64,000 nucleotides of DNA. Source: Flavobacterium quisquiliarum. Its GTDB lineage: Bacteria > Bacteroidota > Bacteroidia > Flavobacteriales > Flavobacteriaceae. Within the stretch, counting starts at the first letter, position 1; each line of letters opens with the position of its first letter. The notes beneath the pieces were generated by a model. That model did not search any database. It saw nothing but the letters and a program-made list of their open reading frames with translations, and was not told the DNA's origin. Both the position numbers and the translations under genes were made by a program. Positions 25,201-32,511 of this stretch are shown here, one piece after another. The DNA lies in the NCBI RefSeq assembly GCF_019308285.1, contig NZ_WWEM01000013.1:1-64000 (forward strand), written 5' to 3'.

Positions 25201-25971
25201 AAATATGATGATGATTTAAGTTTGGACTACAACCGTGTCCGCATCAGAAAATTTAATGCTTCGGGAGCCATCAGACATGTTGGAAGATATGGAAGCGAAT
25301 TCAGCGTTCAGCCTATATTCCAGAGAATGACGGTTGAAGAGACTGAGAATCGTTTTATTAATCTTCCAAATATTGTAAATCCAGATGTTTTTAATACTCA
25401 GAATTATGGAAGTTTGAAAGTGAAATATCTTTTCAAAAATTCTGATTTTGCTGCGAAGCCAACTCTTGGAATGTTTTTTATGATTGCTGGAACTTGGACG
25501 GCAAATCTGGACGAAACCAATAAAAATTTCCCAACTCTAGAAAGTGCTTTAGGATTTACACATAAAATTGATAAAACGGGCAAACTGGTTTTAGCAAGTT
25601 ATCTTAAAGGAAAAGCTATTTTTAATAATAATTACGAATTCTATCAAGGTGCTTCTTTAGGTGGCGATACTGATTTAAGAGGTTTTAGAAACGAACGCTT
25701 TTTAGGAAGTTCGTATTTCTCTCAAAGTTCGGACTTACGTTTAAGCATCGGCCGAATCAGAAAAACTATTGCTCCTTTTACTTACGGAATTCTAGGTGGA
25801 TTTGACTACGGAAGGGTTTGGCTTGATGGCGAAGATTCTAAAAAATGGCATCACGATTACGGTGGAGGACTTTGGTTAAATGCAATTAATGTTTTAACTG
25901 CCAGAATATCATATTTTAAATCTCCTGACGAAATTGGAAGGGTTATTTTTGGAGCGGCATATAGTTTTTAA
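22240..25971 (+). CDS. Lipoprotein fusion: calcineurin-type phosphoesterase, kinase-like middle region, Omp85-like beta-barrel
   Basis: A 1243-residue protein. The signal sequence ends in a lipobox-like LVYSC (Cys29). Residues 50-400 are a metallophosphoesterase with GDAGN (62), GDNIYP (95), GNHDW (139), HH (235) and GHDHN (313). Residues 430-730 hold a region with DILIGDWDRHSDQW near 620 and PRDRDQAF near 646, which I read as a kinase-like catalytic loop and metal-binding DRD, similar in spacing to FAM20/HipA-type kinases; this is inference. Residues 900-1243 form a beta-barrel with GGDTDLRGF at 1141, like the (V/L)RGF loop-6 motif of Omp85 proteins, and end in a terminal Phe. It is probably anchored in the outer membrane. 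The substrate is unknown. Confidence 0.82.
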   Translation: MKLFLDNHFIAKIKTGTVTLLLLSLVYSCATHKPQYGKNVSSIENENATDTIKIDHTFFLVGDAGNADEEQAQQTLELLHQRLKKASKKSTLLFLGDNIYPKGFPSDKKSGDKALAETKLKNQLKLADGYRGKTIFIPGNHDWYSGIKGLELQADFVTKHLNDKKAFLPRKSCPIEDVKIDSITTLITIDSEWFLEDWDDHPTINDNCEIKTREAFFEELESLLNKNQEKTVVLAIHHPLLSNGTHGGQFSLEKQLFPLEKKIPLPVIGSFINLLRKTSGVSPQDIQNKQYTIYAKRIKTLLQKQKNVIVVSGHDHNLQYISNENIQQIISGAGSKSEAARAVNENDFSYGGNGYATLTLFKSGDAKVSFYGNENNKEKLLFEREIIKAKEINWASNIPNKFPAKITTSIYSPKMTDKSWFHSFLFGKHYRKYYSMPIEATVATVDTLKGGLKPIREGGGHQSVSLRMSDPKGREFVMRGMKKSATVFLQSVAFKDQYVVNDFEDTYAESFLFDFYTTSHPYAPYAIDGMSNKIGLLHTNPILYYIPRQNGLGEFNAGFGDQLYMIEERPADNHLDGKNFGNPSNIIGTDDVMLNLHKDEKYSVDEKEYIKARLFDILIGDWDRHSDQWRWAEFKKDGKVIYKPIPRDRDQAFVKYDGALLSILMNIPALRHMRTFKDKIGNVKWLSREPYPQDLAFLKTADQKDWIEQAKYIQDNLSDADIEKSFKNMPKEVQDETVDEIIRKLKNRKRELQKYAAIYADVLSRTVMIAGTDKKDKFVLNHNAKKSIEIQVFRSKKEGDELQYTKTVTDAKTKNLWIYGLDDNDTFEVKGNYKSNIKIRLIGGQNNDTYNIENGRKVIVYDFKSKENTYNLDSKTQTQLTDDYDVNLYNYEKPKYNVVSGLPNIGFNPDDGVKVGINLNYTVNNFKQNPYTQRHVLNAFYYFATGGLEFNYAAHFPGLLGKWVIDVESLYTTPNFAMNYFGYGNESKYDDDLSLDYNRVRIRKFNASGAIRHVGRYGSEFSVQPIFQRMTVEETENRFINLPNIVNPDVFNTQNYGSLKVKYLFKNSDFAAKPTLGMFFMIAGTWTANLDETNKNFPTLESALGFTHKIDKTGKLVLASYLKGKAIFNNNYEFYQGASLGGDTDLRGFRNERFLGSSYFSQSSDLRLSIGRIRKTIAPFTYGILGGFDYGRVWLDGEDSKKWHHDYGGGLWLNAINVLTARISYFKSPDEIGRVIFGAAYSF

Positions 25972-25983
25972 AAAAGGTACTGA

Positions 25984-26117
25984 GATTCTGAGATGCTAAG
26001 GTTCTAAGGTTTTCTTAGATAGCGATAAAAAAGCCACGAATTCACGGATTTTAATTACAAATAATTCGTGAATTCGTGGCTAACTTTTTTGACTTAGTCC
26101 CTTAGTATCTTAGAACC
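25984..26117. repeat. Nested repeats: family A hairpin inside family B arms
   Basis: Outer family B arms at 25984-26008 and 26093-26117 pair at 20 of 25 positions. Inside them lies a complete family A hairpin, with arms at 26032-26050 and 26063-26081 pairing at 18 of 19. The outer right arm ends at the base before the last codon of the convergent lipoprotein gene. The whole may act as a bidirectional transcription stop. Confidence 0.85.
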
Positions 26118-26975
26118 TTAAAGTCTAAACTCATACACATTCCCTCCTATTTTATCGGCTTTTTCATCGGCGATTAACAGGGTGTTGTTGTCTTTGAAAA
26201 CGATGGCTTCTTTTTGAGAAAAATGATTTAGTTCTATTTGGGTTTGAGTTCCTTTATGAAATAAATCGCCTTTGAATCCTTTAAACAAAAGAACTTTGTC
26301 GTGACTTAACAAAGCTACTTTTTTCCCGTCTGGACTTATTGTCGCGCTCGTCAGCACACAATGATTGTAATTGTTACAGGTTTTAAACTCTCCTATTTTC
26401 ATTGCTTTCTGAGTTCCAGAAGCATTTTTTATTTTGTAGATAAAAGCAGTTCCATCAAAACCTTTACTTCTGTTTTTTGTGAAAAGGTAGAAATAACCGT
26501 TGTGCTCAAAGAAACTTTCTACGTCATAAAACATTTCTTTTTTCTTTGGAGGAAATTCTTTCTGTTCCGGATATGAAAATGAGATTTTATATTCGGCGGA
26601 AGCCACATCTTTATTCAACTGATTTTTTGGCAGCTTATAAATGCAAAGATCTCTTCTTTCGTTATCATTATTTCCGAAATCGCCAATGTAAATATTTCCA
26701 GCTTTATCTTTTGTAATGTCTTCCCAATCTACATTTTTGGCATTTGAAATTGTAATCGTTTTTTCTATTTTACCTTTAGAATTTAAAGCATAGATAGCAT
26801 TTTTATTACCGCTGTCTTCTAAGGTATAAAGCAGATTGTTCTCAGGAAAATACGTTATTCCTGAAACTTCTTTTAATTTCTTTGGAAGCGAATAAAGCAC
26901 TTTTAAATCATTCCCGGACTGCTGTTGGCAAGCCAATAAAACTATTGAAACGGCTATTAAAAAAGATTTTTTCAT
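26118..26975 (-). CDS. Lipoprotein, SdiA-regulated/beta-propeller-like
   Basis: A 285-residue lipoprotein (MKKSFLIAVSIVLLACQQQ, Cys16). The body looks like a small beta-propeller: KLKEVSGITYFPENNLLYTLEDSGN, WEDITKDKAGNIYIGDFGNNDNERRD, TSATISPDGKKVALLSHDK and VFKDNNTLLIADEKAD repeat the blade pattern. It resembles the SdiA-regulated/YjiK-like family. It faces the phosphatase-fusion gene across the nested repeats. No enzymatic residues are evident; a binding or scaffold role in the envelope is likely. Confidence 0.72.
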   Translation of the reverse strand: MKKSFLIAVSIVLLACQQQSGNDLKVLYSLPKKLKEVSGITYFPENNLLYTLEDSGNKNAIYALNSKGKIEKTITISNAKNVDWEDITKDKAGNIYIGDFGNNDNERRDLCIYKLPKNQLNKDVASAEYKISFSYPEQKEFPPKKKEMFYDVESFFEHNGYFYLFTKNRSKGFDGTAFIYKIKNASGTQKAMKIGEFKTCNNYNHCVLTSATISPDGKKVALLSHDKVLLFKGFKGDLFHKGTQTQIELNHFSQKEAIVFKDNNTLLIADEKADKIGGNVYEFRL

Positions 26976-26992
26976 AAGATTATAATTTTGCA

Positions 26993-27052
26993 GACCATAT
27001 AAGTCATATAAGTAAATTTAAGAAGCAGACTTCATGAACTTATATGGTTCAA
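26993..27052. repeat. Short imperfect inverted repeat (CCATATAAGT type)
   Basis: ACCATATAAGTCATATAAGT near 26995 and ACTTATATGGTT near 27038 form an imperfect inverted pair in the 82-base gap between two minus-strand genes. It may be another dispersed repeat family or a terminator of the upstream gene. Confidence 0.45.
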
Positions 27053-27057
27053 CCCTT

Positions 27058-28110
27058 TTAAACTAAGTTAGTATTTTTAAAATTACGTGTAATAAATTCG
27101 AATGCTGCATGCATGACATGTCCCATTGATTTGGCATTTTTAAATTTCATATCATTGGTATATCTATATAATTCCATTTTGAGCTGATTGAGATGCTCTT
27201 CGGTTGAAATGGTATCGTGACACATTATATTCAGAAGTTTTTTAATTCTGTTTTCTGCTGAATGAATACGTTTTGCCAAGATCGCTCTTTCTTCATCTTT
27301 ATATTGAATAATAGAACGTTCTTCTAGTTTTTCTTTAATCAGCTGAATCATTGGGAAATTTTCCTTGAAAAATTGCGGACGATATACTTTAAAATTTCCT
27401 TCGTAACATTGCTGGTCAAAATCGATCGGGCGGATTTTATACACCACCTGATCAAAATCGTGAATTGGAACAATGACATAATTATATGCCCTCATATCTC
27501 CCAAAAGACGAATCATACAACGCTCATTAAACTTTACAAACTCTTTTGCAATCTGTGCTTTTTCCATTTCTGAACAGCCATCCAGCAAAGTGTCCATAAA
27601 AACGTCTCCTGGAATTCCAATAATATGCTCTTCGATTAAAGTATCATTATAAACTAGAAAGTTGATTTTATCCGGTGATAAAATATCTTCCAATTCCAAA
27701 CCATAAATTCGGGAAGCATCGGCTTTTTTGATATAAAAATGAACGTAGTTATCATTGAGAATGTTTCGAACTTTAATTCTAAAAGGTTTGGAATTCCCGA
27801 AAGTACAGTAATCAATTGCATCAATATTTAGAAATTGAATAATCTCGCTGTTACCATCAGAATGCAAAAGTGAATAAATTCGTTTAAGGTTTAAGTCAAT
27901 TTCATTGCGTTCAAATTCACTGTAATAAACGCGAATCCAAAGTGTGTCATTGTCATGTTTGTCATAAACATTTATCGATCCCGAAAAACGAAGCAAGTCA
28001 TCATAAAACACAGAAACTTTAGAAATACGTTCGTATCGCTCCAAATAACTTAAAAGTGGTTGTGTTAAAGGATAAGAAGGTTTTTTTAAAACCATTAAAG
28101 GCTCGCTCAT
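27058..28110 (-). CDS. Conserved-looking protein of unknown function, possible kinase-like fold
   Basis: A 350-residue soluble protein with no signal peptide or membrane helix. I do not recognise a named family with confidence. Two segments stand out: LGDMRAYNYVIVP near residues 203-215 and YKIRPIDFDQQCYEGN near 225-240. Their order and spacing (D-x-x-x-x-N, then D-F-D) resemble the catalytic loop and metal-binding motif of HipA/FAM20-type kinases. The C-terminal 90 residues are helical. It is divergent to the ABC exporter genes, with about 100 bases between them. Confidence 0.6.
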   Translation of the reverse strand: MSEPLMVLKKPSYPLTQPLLSYLERYERISKVSVFYDDLLRFSGSINVYDKHDNDTLWIRVYYSEFERNEIDLNLKRIYSLLHSDGNSEIIQFLNIDAIDYCTFGNSKPFRIKVRNILNDNYVHFYIKKADASRIYGLELEDILSPDKINFLVYNDTLIEEHIIGIPGDVFMDTLLDGCSEMEKAQIAKEFVKFNERCMIRLLGDMRAYNYVIVPIHDFDQVVYKIRPIDFDQQCYEGNFKVYRPQFFKENFPMIQLIKEKLEERSIIQYKDEERAILAKRIHSAENRIKKLLNIMCHDTISTEEHLNQLKMELYRYTNDMKFKNAKSMGHVMHAAFEFITRNFKNTNLV

Positions 28111-28216
28111 TTTGAATATCTTTATTACAAATTTACATCAATACGATTGAATGTTAGAAATTAAAGTAACAAAAATCGAATTGGTTCGTCATACTAAAAA
28201 CTAAAACCAGAAAAAT

Positions 28217-29125
28217 TTGGAAACCATTTTAACCATTGAGAATCTAAATAAAAGATACGGCCGAATCCAGGCGCTAAAAAATGTATCTTTTTCAATACAA
28301 AAAGGTCGTGTTTATGGCATTCTTGGCCCAAACGGTAGCGGAAAATCGACCACATTAGGAATTGTTTTAAATGTTGTCAATAAATCTTCCGGCAATTATC
28401 GCTGGTTTGACGGGAATGTAGAAACCCACGAAGCTTTAAAAAAAGTTGGTGCCATTATAGAAAGACCCAATTTCTATCCTTATATGACTGCCGAGCAAAA
28501 CCTAAAACTGGTTTGCAAAATCAAAAATATCAATTACGCCAAAGTCAATGAAAAATTGGAATTGGTTGGTTTAAGCGAAAGAAAAGACAGCAAGTTCAGT
28601 ACCTTTTCTCTGGGAATGAAACAACGTCTGGCAATTGCATCGGCACTCTTAAATGATCCTGAAATTTTGATTTTAGATGAACCAACCAACGGATTAGATC
28701 CGCAGGGAATTCATCAGATTCGAGATATCATTAAAAAAATTGCTTCACAGGGAACGACAATTTTATTGGCTTCACATTTATTGGACGAAGTAGAAAAAGT
28801 CTGCTCTGAAGTAATTGTCTTAAGAAAAGGAGAAGTTTTATACTCGGGTTCTGTAGACGGAATGGCTTCGAATGAAGGCTTCTTCGAAGTCTCTTCAAAT
28901 GACAATGAAGTTTTAAAATCCGTTTTAAGCAATCATGATGCAGTTGGACAAATAAAAGAAGAAGATGGAAAAGTTTTGGTCTATCTAAAATCAGAGTTGC
29001 CAGCTTCTGAATTAAACCAATTTCTGTTTTCTAAAAATGTTGTTTTAAATCATTTGGTAAAACGTAAAAATAGTCTGGAAGCTCAATTTTTAGAATTAAC
29101 AAAAAACACCAATCCAAAAAACTAA
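28217..29125 (+). CDS. ABC transporter ATP-binding protein
   Basis: A 302-residue ATPase with Walker A GPNGSGKST (about residue 38), Q-loop region, signature SLGMKQRLAIA, Walker B ILILDEPTNGLDP and switch histidine in LLASHLLDEVEKV. The C-terminal extension is typical of ABC-2 exporters. The start is TTG at 28217 (METILTIENLNKRYG); there is no ATG close by and this gives the usual N-terminus. The permease gene starts seven bases after its stop, so the pair forms one exporter of unknown cargo, perhaps a drug or a lantibiotic-type peptide. Confidence 0.9.
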   Translation: METILTIENLNKRYGRIQALKNVSFSIQKGRVYGILGPNGSGKSTTLGIVLNVVNKSSGNYRWFDGNVETHEALKKVGAIIERPNFYPYMTAEQNLKLVCKIKNINYAKVNEKLELVGLSERKDSKFSTFSLGMKQRLAIASALLNDPEILILDEPTNGLDPQGIHQIRDIIKKIASQGTTILLASHLLDEVEKVCSEVIVLRKGEVLYSGSVDGMASNEGFFEVSSNDNEVLKSVLSNHDAVGQIKEEDGKVLVYLKSELPASELNQFLFSKNVVLNHLVKRKNSLEAQFLELTKNTNPKN

Positions 29126-29132
29126 CCAAGCC

Positions 29133-29969
29133 ATGAAAAGACTTCTCTCTATAGAATTACAAAAAATTTGGATGAATAAAGCCAGTAAAATATTGACTTT
29201 AACTTATTTTATATTACTTTCTTTTATTGCTTTAATTGCTGCCATAAAATTTGATATTGGGCCTTTCAAATTTCATTTGGCTGAAATGGGAATTTTTAAT
29301 TTTCCTTTTATCTGGCATTTCAATACTTATGTGGCCGCTATCTTAAAATTATTTTTAGCTATTGTTATCGTTTCGATGATGGCAAACGAATACAGTTATG
29401 GAACTTTAAAACAAAATTTGATCGATGGTTTAAGTAAAAAAGAATTTATTCTGTCTAAATTTTTAACGGTTGTTTTGTTTGCATTTATCTCAACTGTTTT
29501 TGTTTTTGTAATGAGTTTAATTTTAGGACTAGCTTTTTCTTCTTATACTGAAATAGGCATTATTTTTACTGATTTAGATTATCTTTTAGCCTTTTTTGTC
29601 AAACTGACAGGTTTCTTTTCTTTCTGTTTATTTTTAGGAATTTTTGTAAAAAGATCAGCATTTGCTTTAGGTTTTCTTTTAGTTTGGAGTATTATTGAAA
29701 GCATATTAAGAGGATTTCTAGCTTTTAAAGTATTTCCTGAAAGTAATACTGATGAAAAAATCACACAGTTTTTTCCTTTAGAATCCATGTCAAATTTAAT
29801 TGTCAATCCAGCTCCTAGATTGTCTGTGGTTAAAAATATCGGTACTCAAATTGGGATCGAAACAGACATTGATTACAGTGTAAGCTACTTTAGTATTTTG
29901 ATCGTTTTAGCATGGACTTTCTTATTTGTTTATTTTTCTTACAAACTATTAAAAAATAGAGATTTATAG
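29133..29969 (+). CDS. ABC-2 type permease
   Basis: A 278-residue membrane protein with six hydrophobic segments and the layout of ABC-2 permeases: a cytoplasmic N-terminal MKRLLSIELQKIWMNKASK, then helices, with ANEYSYGTLKQNLIDGLSKKEFILSKFL after the second helix as in this family. It should form the membrane part of the exporter with the ATPase just upstream. A promoter-like TATATTTG immediately follows its stop codon and belongs to the next gene. Confidence 0.88.
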   Translation: MKRLLSIELQKIWMNKASKILTLTYFILLSFIALIAAIKFDIGPFKFHLAEMGIFNFPFIWHFNTYVAAILKLFLAIVIVSMMANEYSYGTLKQNLIDGLSKKEFILSKFLTVVLFAFISTVFVFVMSLILGLAFSSYTEIGIIFTDLDYLLAFFVKLTGFFSFCLFLGIFVKRSAFALGFLLVWSIIESILRGFLAFKVFPESNTDEKITQFFPLESMSNLIVNPAPRLSVVKNIGTQIGIETDIDYSVSYFSILIVLAWTFLFVYFSYKLLKNRDL

Positions 29970-29977
29970 TATATTTG
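29970..29977 (+). promoter_or_regulatory. Promoter -7 box very close to the start of the first T9SS cargo gene
   Basis: TATATTTG matches TAnnTTTG and lies only seven bases before the ATG at 29985. If used, transcription would begin almost at the start codon, giving a leaderless mRNA. No clear -33 TTG is seen. Confidence 0.4.
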
Positions 29978-29984
29978 TTATACT

Positions 29985-32318
29985 ATGAATTATTTTAAAA
30001 GCCTTTTAATCTTATTACTTGTAAACTTCACATGTATTTGTGCCAATGCACAAGTAATCACTATAGATGGTGTTAGAACGCCACAGCAATTAATAGAAAA
30101 CACTTTAGTCAACAGCTCTTGTCTTGCTATTGGTAATACTGCCGGTAAGGGAGATGGAACTTTTCCTATTGTACCTATGAGCTATGCTTATTTTAATTCA
30201 GGTACAAGCAATTTTCCGTTTTCTGAAGGTGTGGTTTTGAGTACCTCTATGGCATCACAAATAGCAGGGCCTTATACAGCGTCAATGGGAGGAGGGAGTA
30301 ATGTTTGGTTAGGAGATTCTGATTTAAATCAAGCTTTAGGAATTACTTCTGTTAATGCAACAGTCTTAGAGTTTGATTTTGTTCCTTTAACGGATTTAAT
30401 TAGTTTCAATTACATTTTTGCTTCAAATGAGTACCAATATGGCTATCCTTGTTCCTATTCAGATGGTTTTGCTTTTTTAATTAAAGAAGCAGGGACAAGT
30501 GGCCTTTATAAAAATATAGCCACATTACCTAATACAAATACTCCCGTTTCTTCATTAAATATTCGCCCCACAATTGTACCTGGAAAAGATCGAAATGGAA
30601 ATGATTATAATGGTTGTCCAGCAGTCAATCAGGAATATTTTAATGGATTTAATCTGCCATCTGCTCCAATTAATTTTACAGGACAAACCATTGTAATGAA
30701 TGCTAGAACCAACGTTACACCTGGAAAAACATACCATATTAAACTTGTCATCGGCGATGACAGATTTCAATATTACGATTCAGCTGTGTTCTTACAAGCA
30801 GGCAGTTTCACTTCAAAAATTGATTTTGGTGAAGATAGAACCGCAGCAAACAATAATTCTGTTTGTTATGGAGAAACAATACTTTTGGACACAAAATTAT
30901 CTCCTTCCTATACTTACAAATGGTTTAAAGATAATGTCGAAATTGTTGGCGCAAACGCTTCATCATATAATGCCACAGAAACTGGAAATTATAAAGTAGA
31001 AGTGACATTTGCACCATCAACTTGTGCTGTAATGGGAGAAATTAAACTTGAATTTGCTCCCGAGATTCTTTCAACAAATACTACATTATTGCAATGTGAT
31101 GACAACACTGATGGTTTCTCAATTTTCGATTTAACTAAAGTAAATAATATCGTAAAAAACAATATCGCATCCACTTTGAATGAAGGGTATTATGAAACTT
31201 TGGCAGATGCGCAAAACAAAACAAATAAAATCACAATACCACAAGCCTACATTAATAAAGCTCCAAACCAAATTGTATATGCTCGTCTGGAAAATGAATT
31301 TGGCTGTTTTATAACAGCTACCGTAACACTGCAAATCGCAACAACTTCAATTACAAATCCTGCTCCTATCAATACTTGTGATGGAGATGAAATTCAAGAC
31401 GGATTTTATCAGTTCAATTTGAATACTGAAGTTACACCAGTAATCACAACTGGTCTTCCAAGCGGATTAACAGCTAATTATTTTTTAACGGCTACTGAGG
31501 CATTAACAGAAACAAATCCGTTACCTAATATCTTTAAAAATAGTACTGCTTATAATCAAACCATTTATGCCAGAGTTGTAAATGGCCCTGATTGTTATGA
31601 TATTGTTCCTGTTCCGCTTGTAGTAAATACTTTTGACCCTCCAAATTTTGAAGACGAATCAAAATATTTATGCCCAAATAATACTCTAACTCTCACTGTT
31701 GATACTGGTTTCAGCAGTTATTTATGGAATACTGGAGAAACCTCAAATACTATAAATATTAATACAGCTGGAGATTATTCAGTAACAGTAAAAGCTTCCA
31801 ATGGCTGTGAAAAAACGAAAAACTTCAAAGTTATTTCATCTGAACCTGCGATTATTACAAACGCTGTTATTAAAGATTTCTCAGGAAACGATAATTCAGT
31901 ACTACTCGAATATACTGGAACTGGCGATTATGAATTTTCATTAGATGGCTTAACTTTTCAAGACAGTCCAACATTTAACGGAGTACCTACAGGAACGTAC
32001 AATGCTGTCGCAAGAGACAAAAATGGTTGCGGTTTGTCCAATCTGTTTTTAGTATATGTTCTAGATTATCCTAGATTTTTTACTCCAAATGGAGACGGAT
32101 ATAATGATTTATGGGTTATTAAAGATTCTAATCTGCTTCCAAATTATACCATAAGTATTTTTGACCGCTATGGAAAATTATTAAAACAAATGAATCAAAA
32201 TAGTATAGGCTGGACTGGAAACTTTAACGGACAGCAATTACCATCAGACGATTATTGGTTTACTTTAACATTTGTAGACGGCAGAAAAATAAAAGGTCAT
32301 TTTAGCTTAAAAAGATAA
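29985..32318 (+). CDS. Secreted T9SS type B cargo with choice-of-anchor L domain
   Basis: A 777-residue exported protein. The signal peptide (about residues 1-23, ending CANAQ) is followed by a choice-of-anchor L-like domain to about residue 270 (FPFSEGVVLSTSMAS, FNYIFASNEYQYGYPCSYSDGFAFLI). Ig-like or PKD-like beta modules follow, then a gliding-motility-type CTD ([38 protein letters not shown]), the type B signal for the type IX secretion system. The protein should be secreted and attached at the cell surface. Its CTD is nearly the same as that of the next gene. No PorP/SprF-like partner lies nearby. The ligand is unknown. Confidence 0.9.
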   Translation: MNYFKSLLILLLVNFTCICANAQVITIDGVRTPQQLIENTLVNSSCLAIGNTAGKGDGTFPIVPMSYAYFNSGTSNFPFSEGVVLSTSMASQIAGPYTASMGGGSNVWLGDSDLNQALGITSVNATVLEFDFVPLTDLISFNYIFASNEYQYGYPCSYSDGFAFLIKEAGTSGLYKNIATLPNTNTPVSSLNIRPTIVPGKDRNGNDYNGCPAVNQEYFNGFNLPSAPINFTGQTIVMNARTNVTPGKTYHIKLVIGDDRFQYYDSAVFLQAGSFTSKIDFGEDRTAANNNSVCYGETILLDTKLSPSYTYKWFKDNVEIVGANASSYNATETGNYKVEVTFAPSTCAVMGEIKLEFAPEILSTNTTLLQCDDNTDGFSIFDLTKVNNIVKNNIASTLNEGYYETLADAQNKTNKITIPQAYINKAPNQIVYARLENEFGCFITATVTLQIATTSITNPAPINTCDGDEIQDGFYQFNLNTEVTPVITTGLPSGLTANYFLTATEALTETNPLPNIFKNSTAYNQTIYARVVNGPDCYDIVPVPLVVNTFDPPNFEDESKYLCPNNTLTLTVDTGFSSYLWNTGETSNTININTAGDYSVTVKASNGCEKTKNFKVISSEPAIITNAVIKDFSGNDNSVLLEYTGTGDYEFSLDGLTFQDSPTFNGVPTGTYNAVARDKNGCGLSNLFLVYVLDYPRFFTPNGDGYNDLWVIKDSNLLPNYTISIFDRYGKLLKQMNQNSIGWTGNFNGQQLPSDDYWFTLTFVDGRKIKGHFSLKR

Positions 32319-32511
32319 AAAAGCACTTCAATCATTAATTTTGTTTTTTAATTTTTCATCTTAGACTCAATTTTGAAGTAAGAAAACTTTAAAAAACTCT
32401 TAAATTTTCAACTATTTGAAAAGAAAAAACAATCAATATTAAAAGAGAATTAAAATATATTCTATTTTTGGTTTAGGCGATTCAAATCAGTAACAGCCAT
32501 TTAACAAGCCA

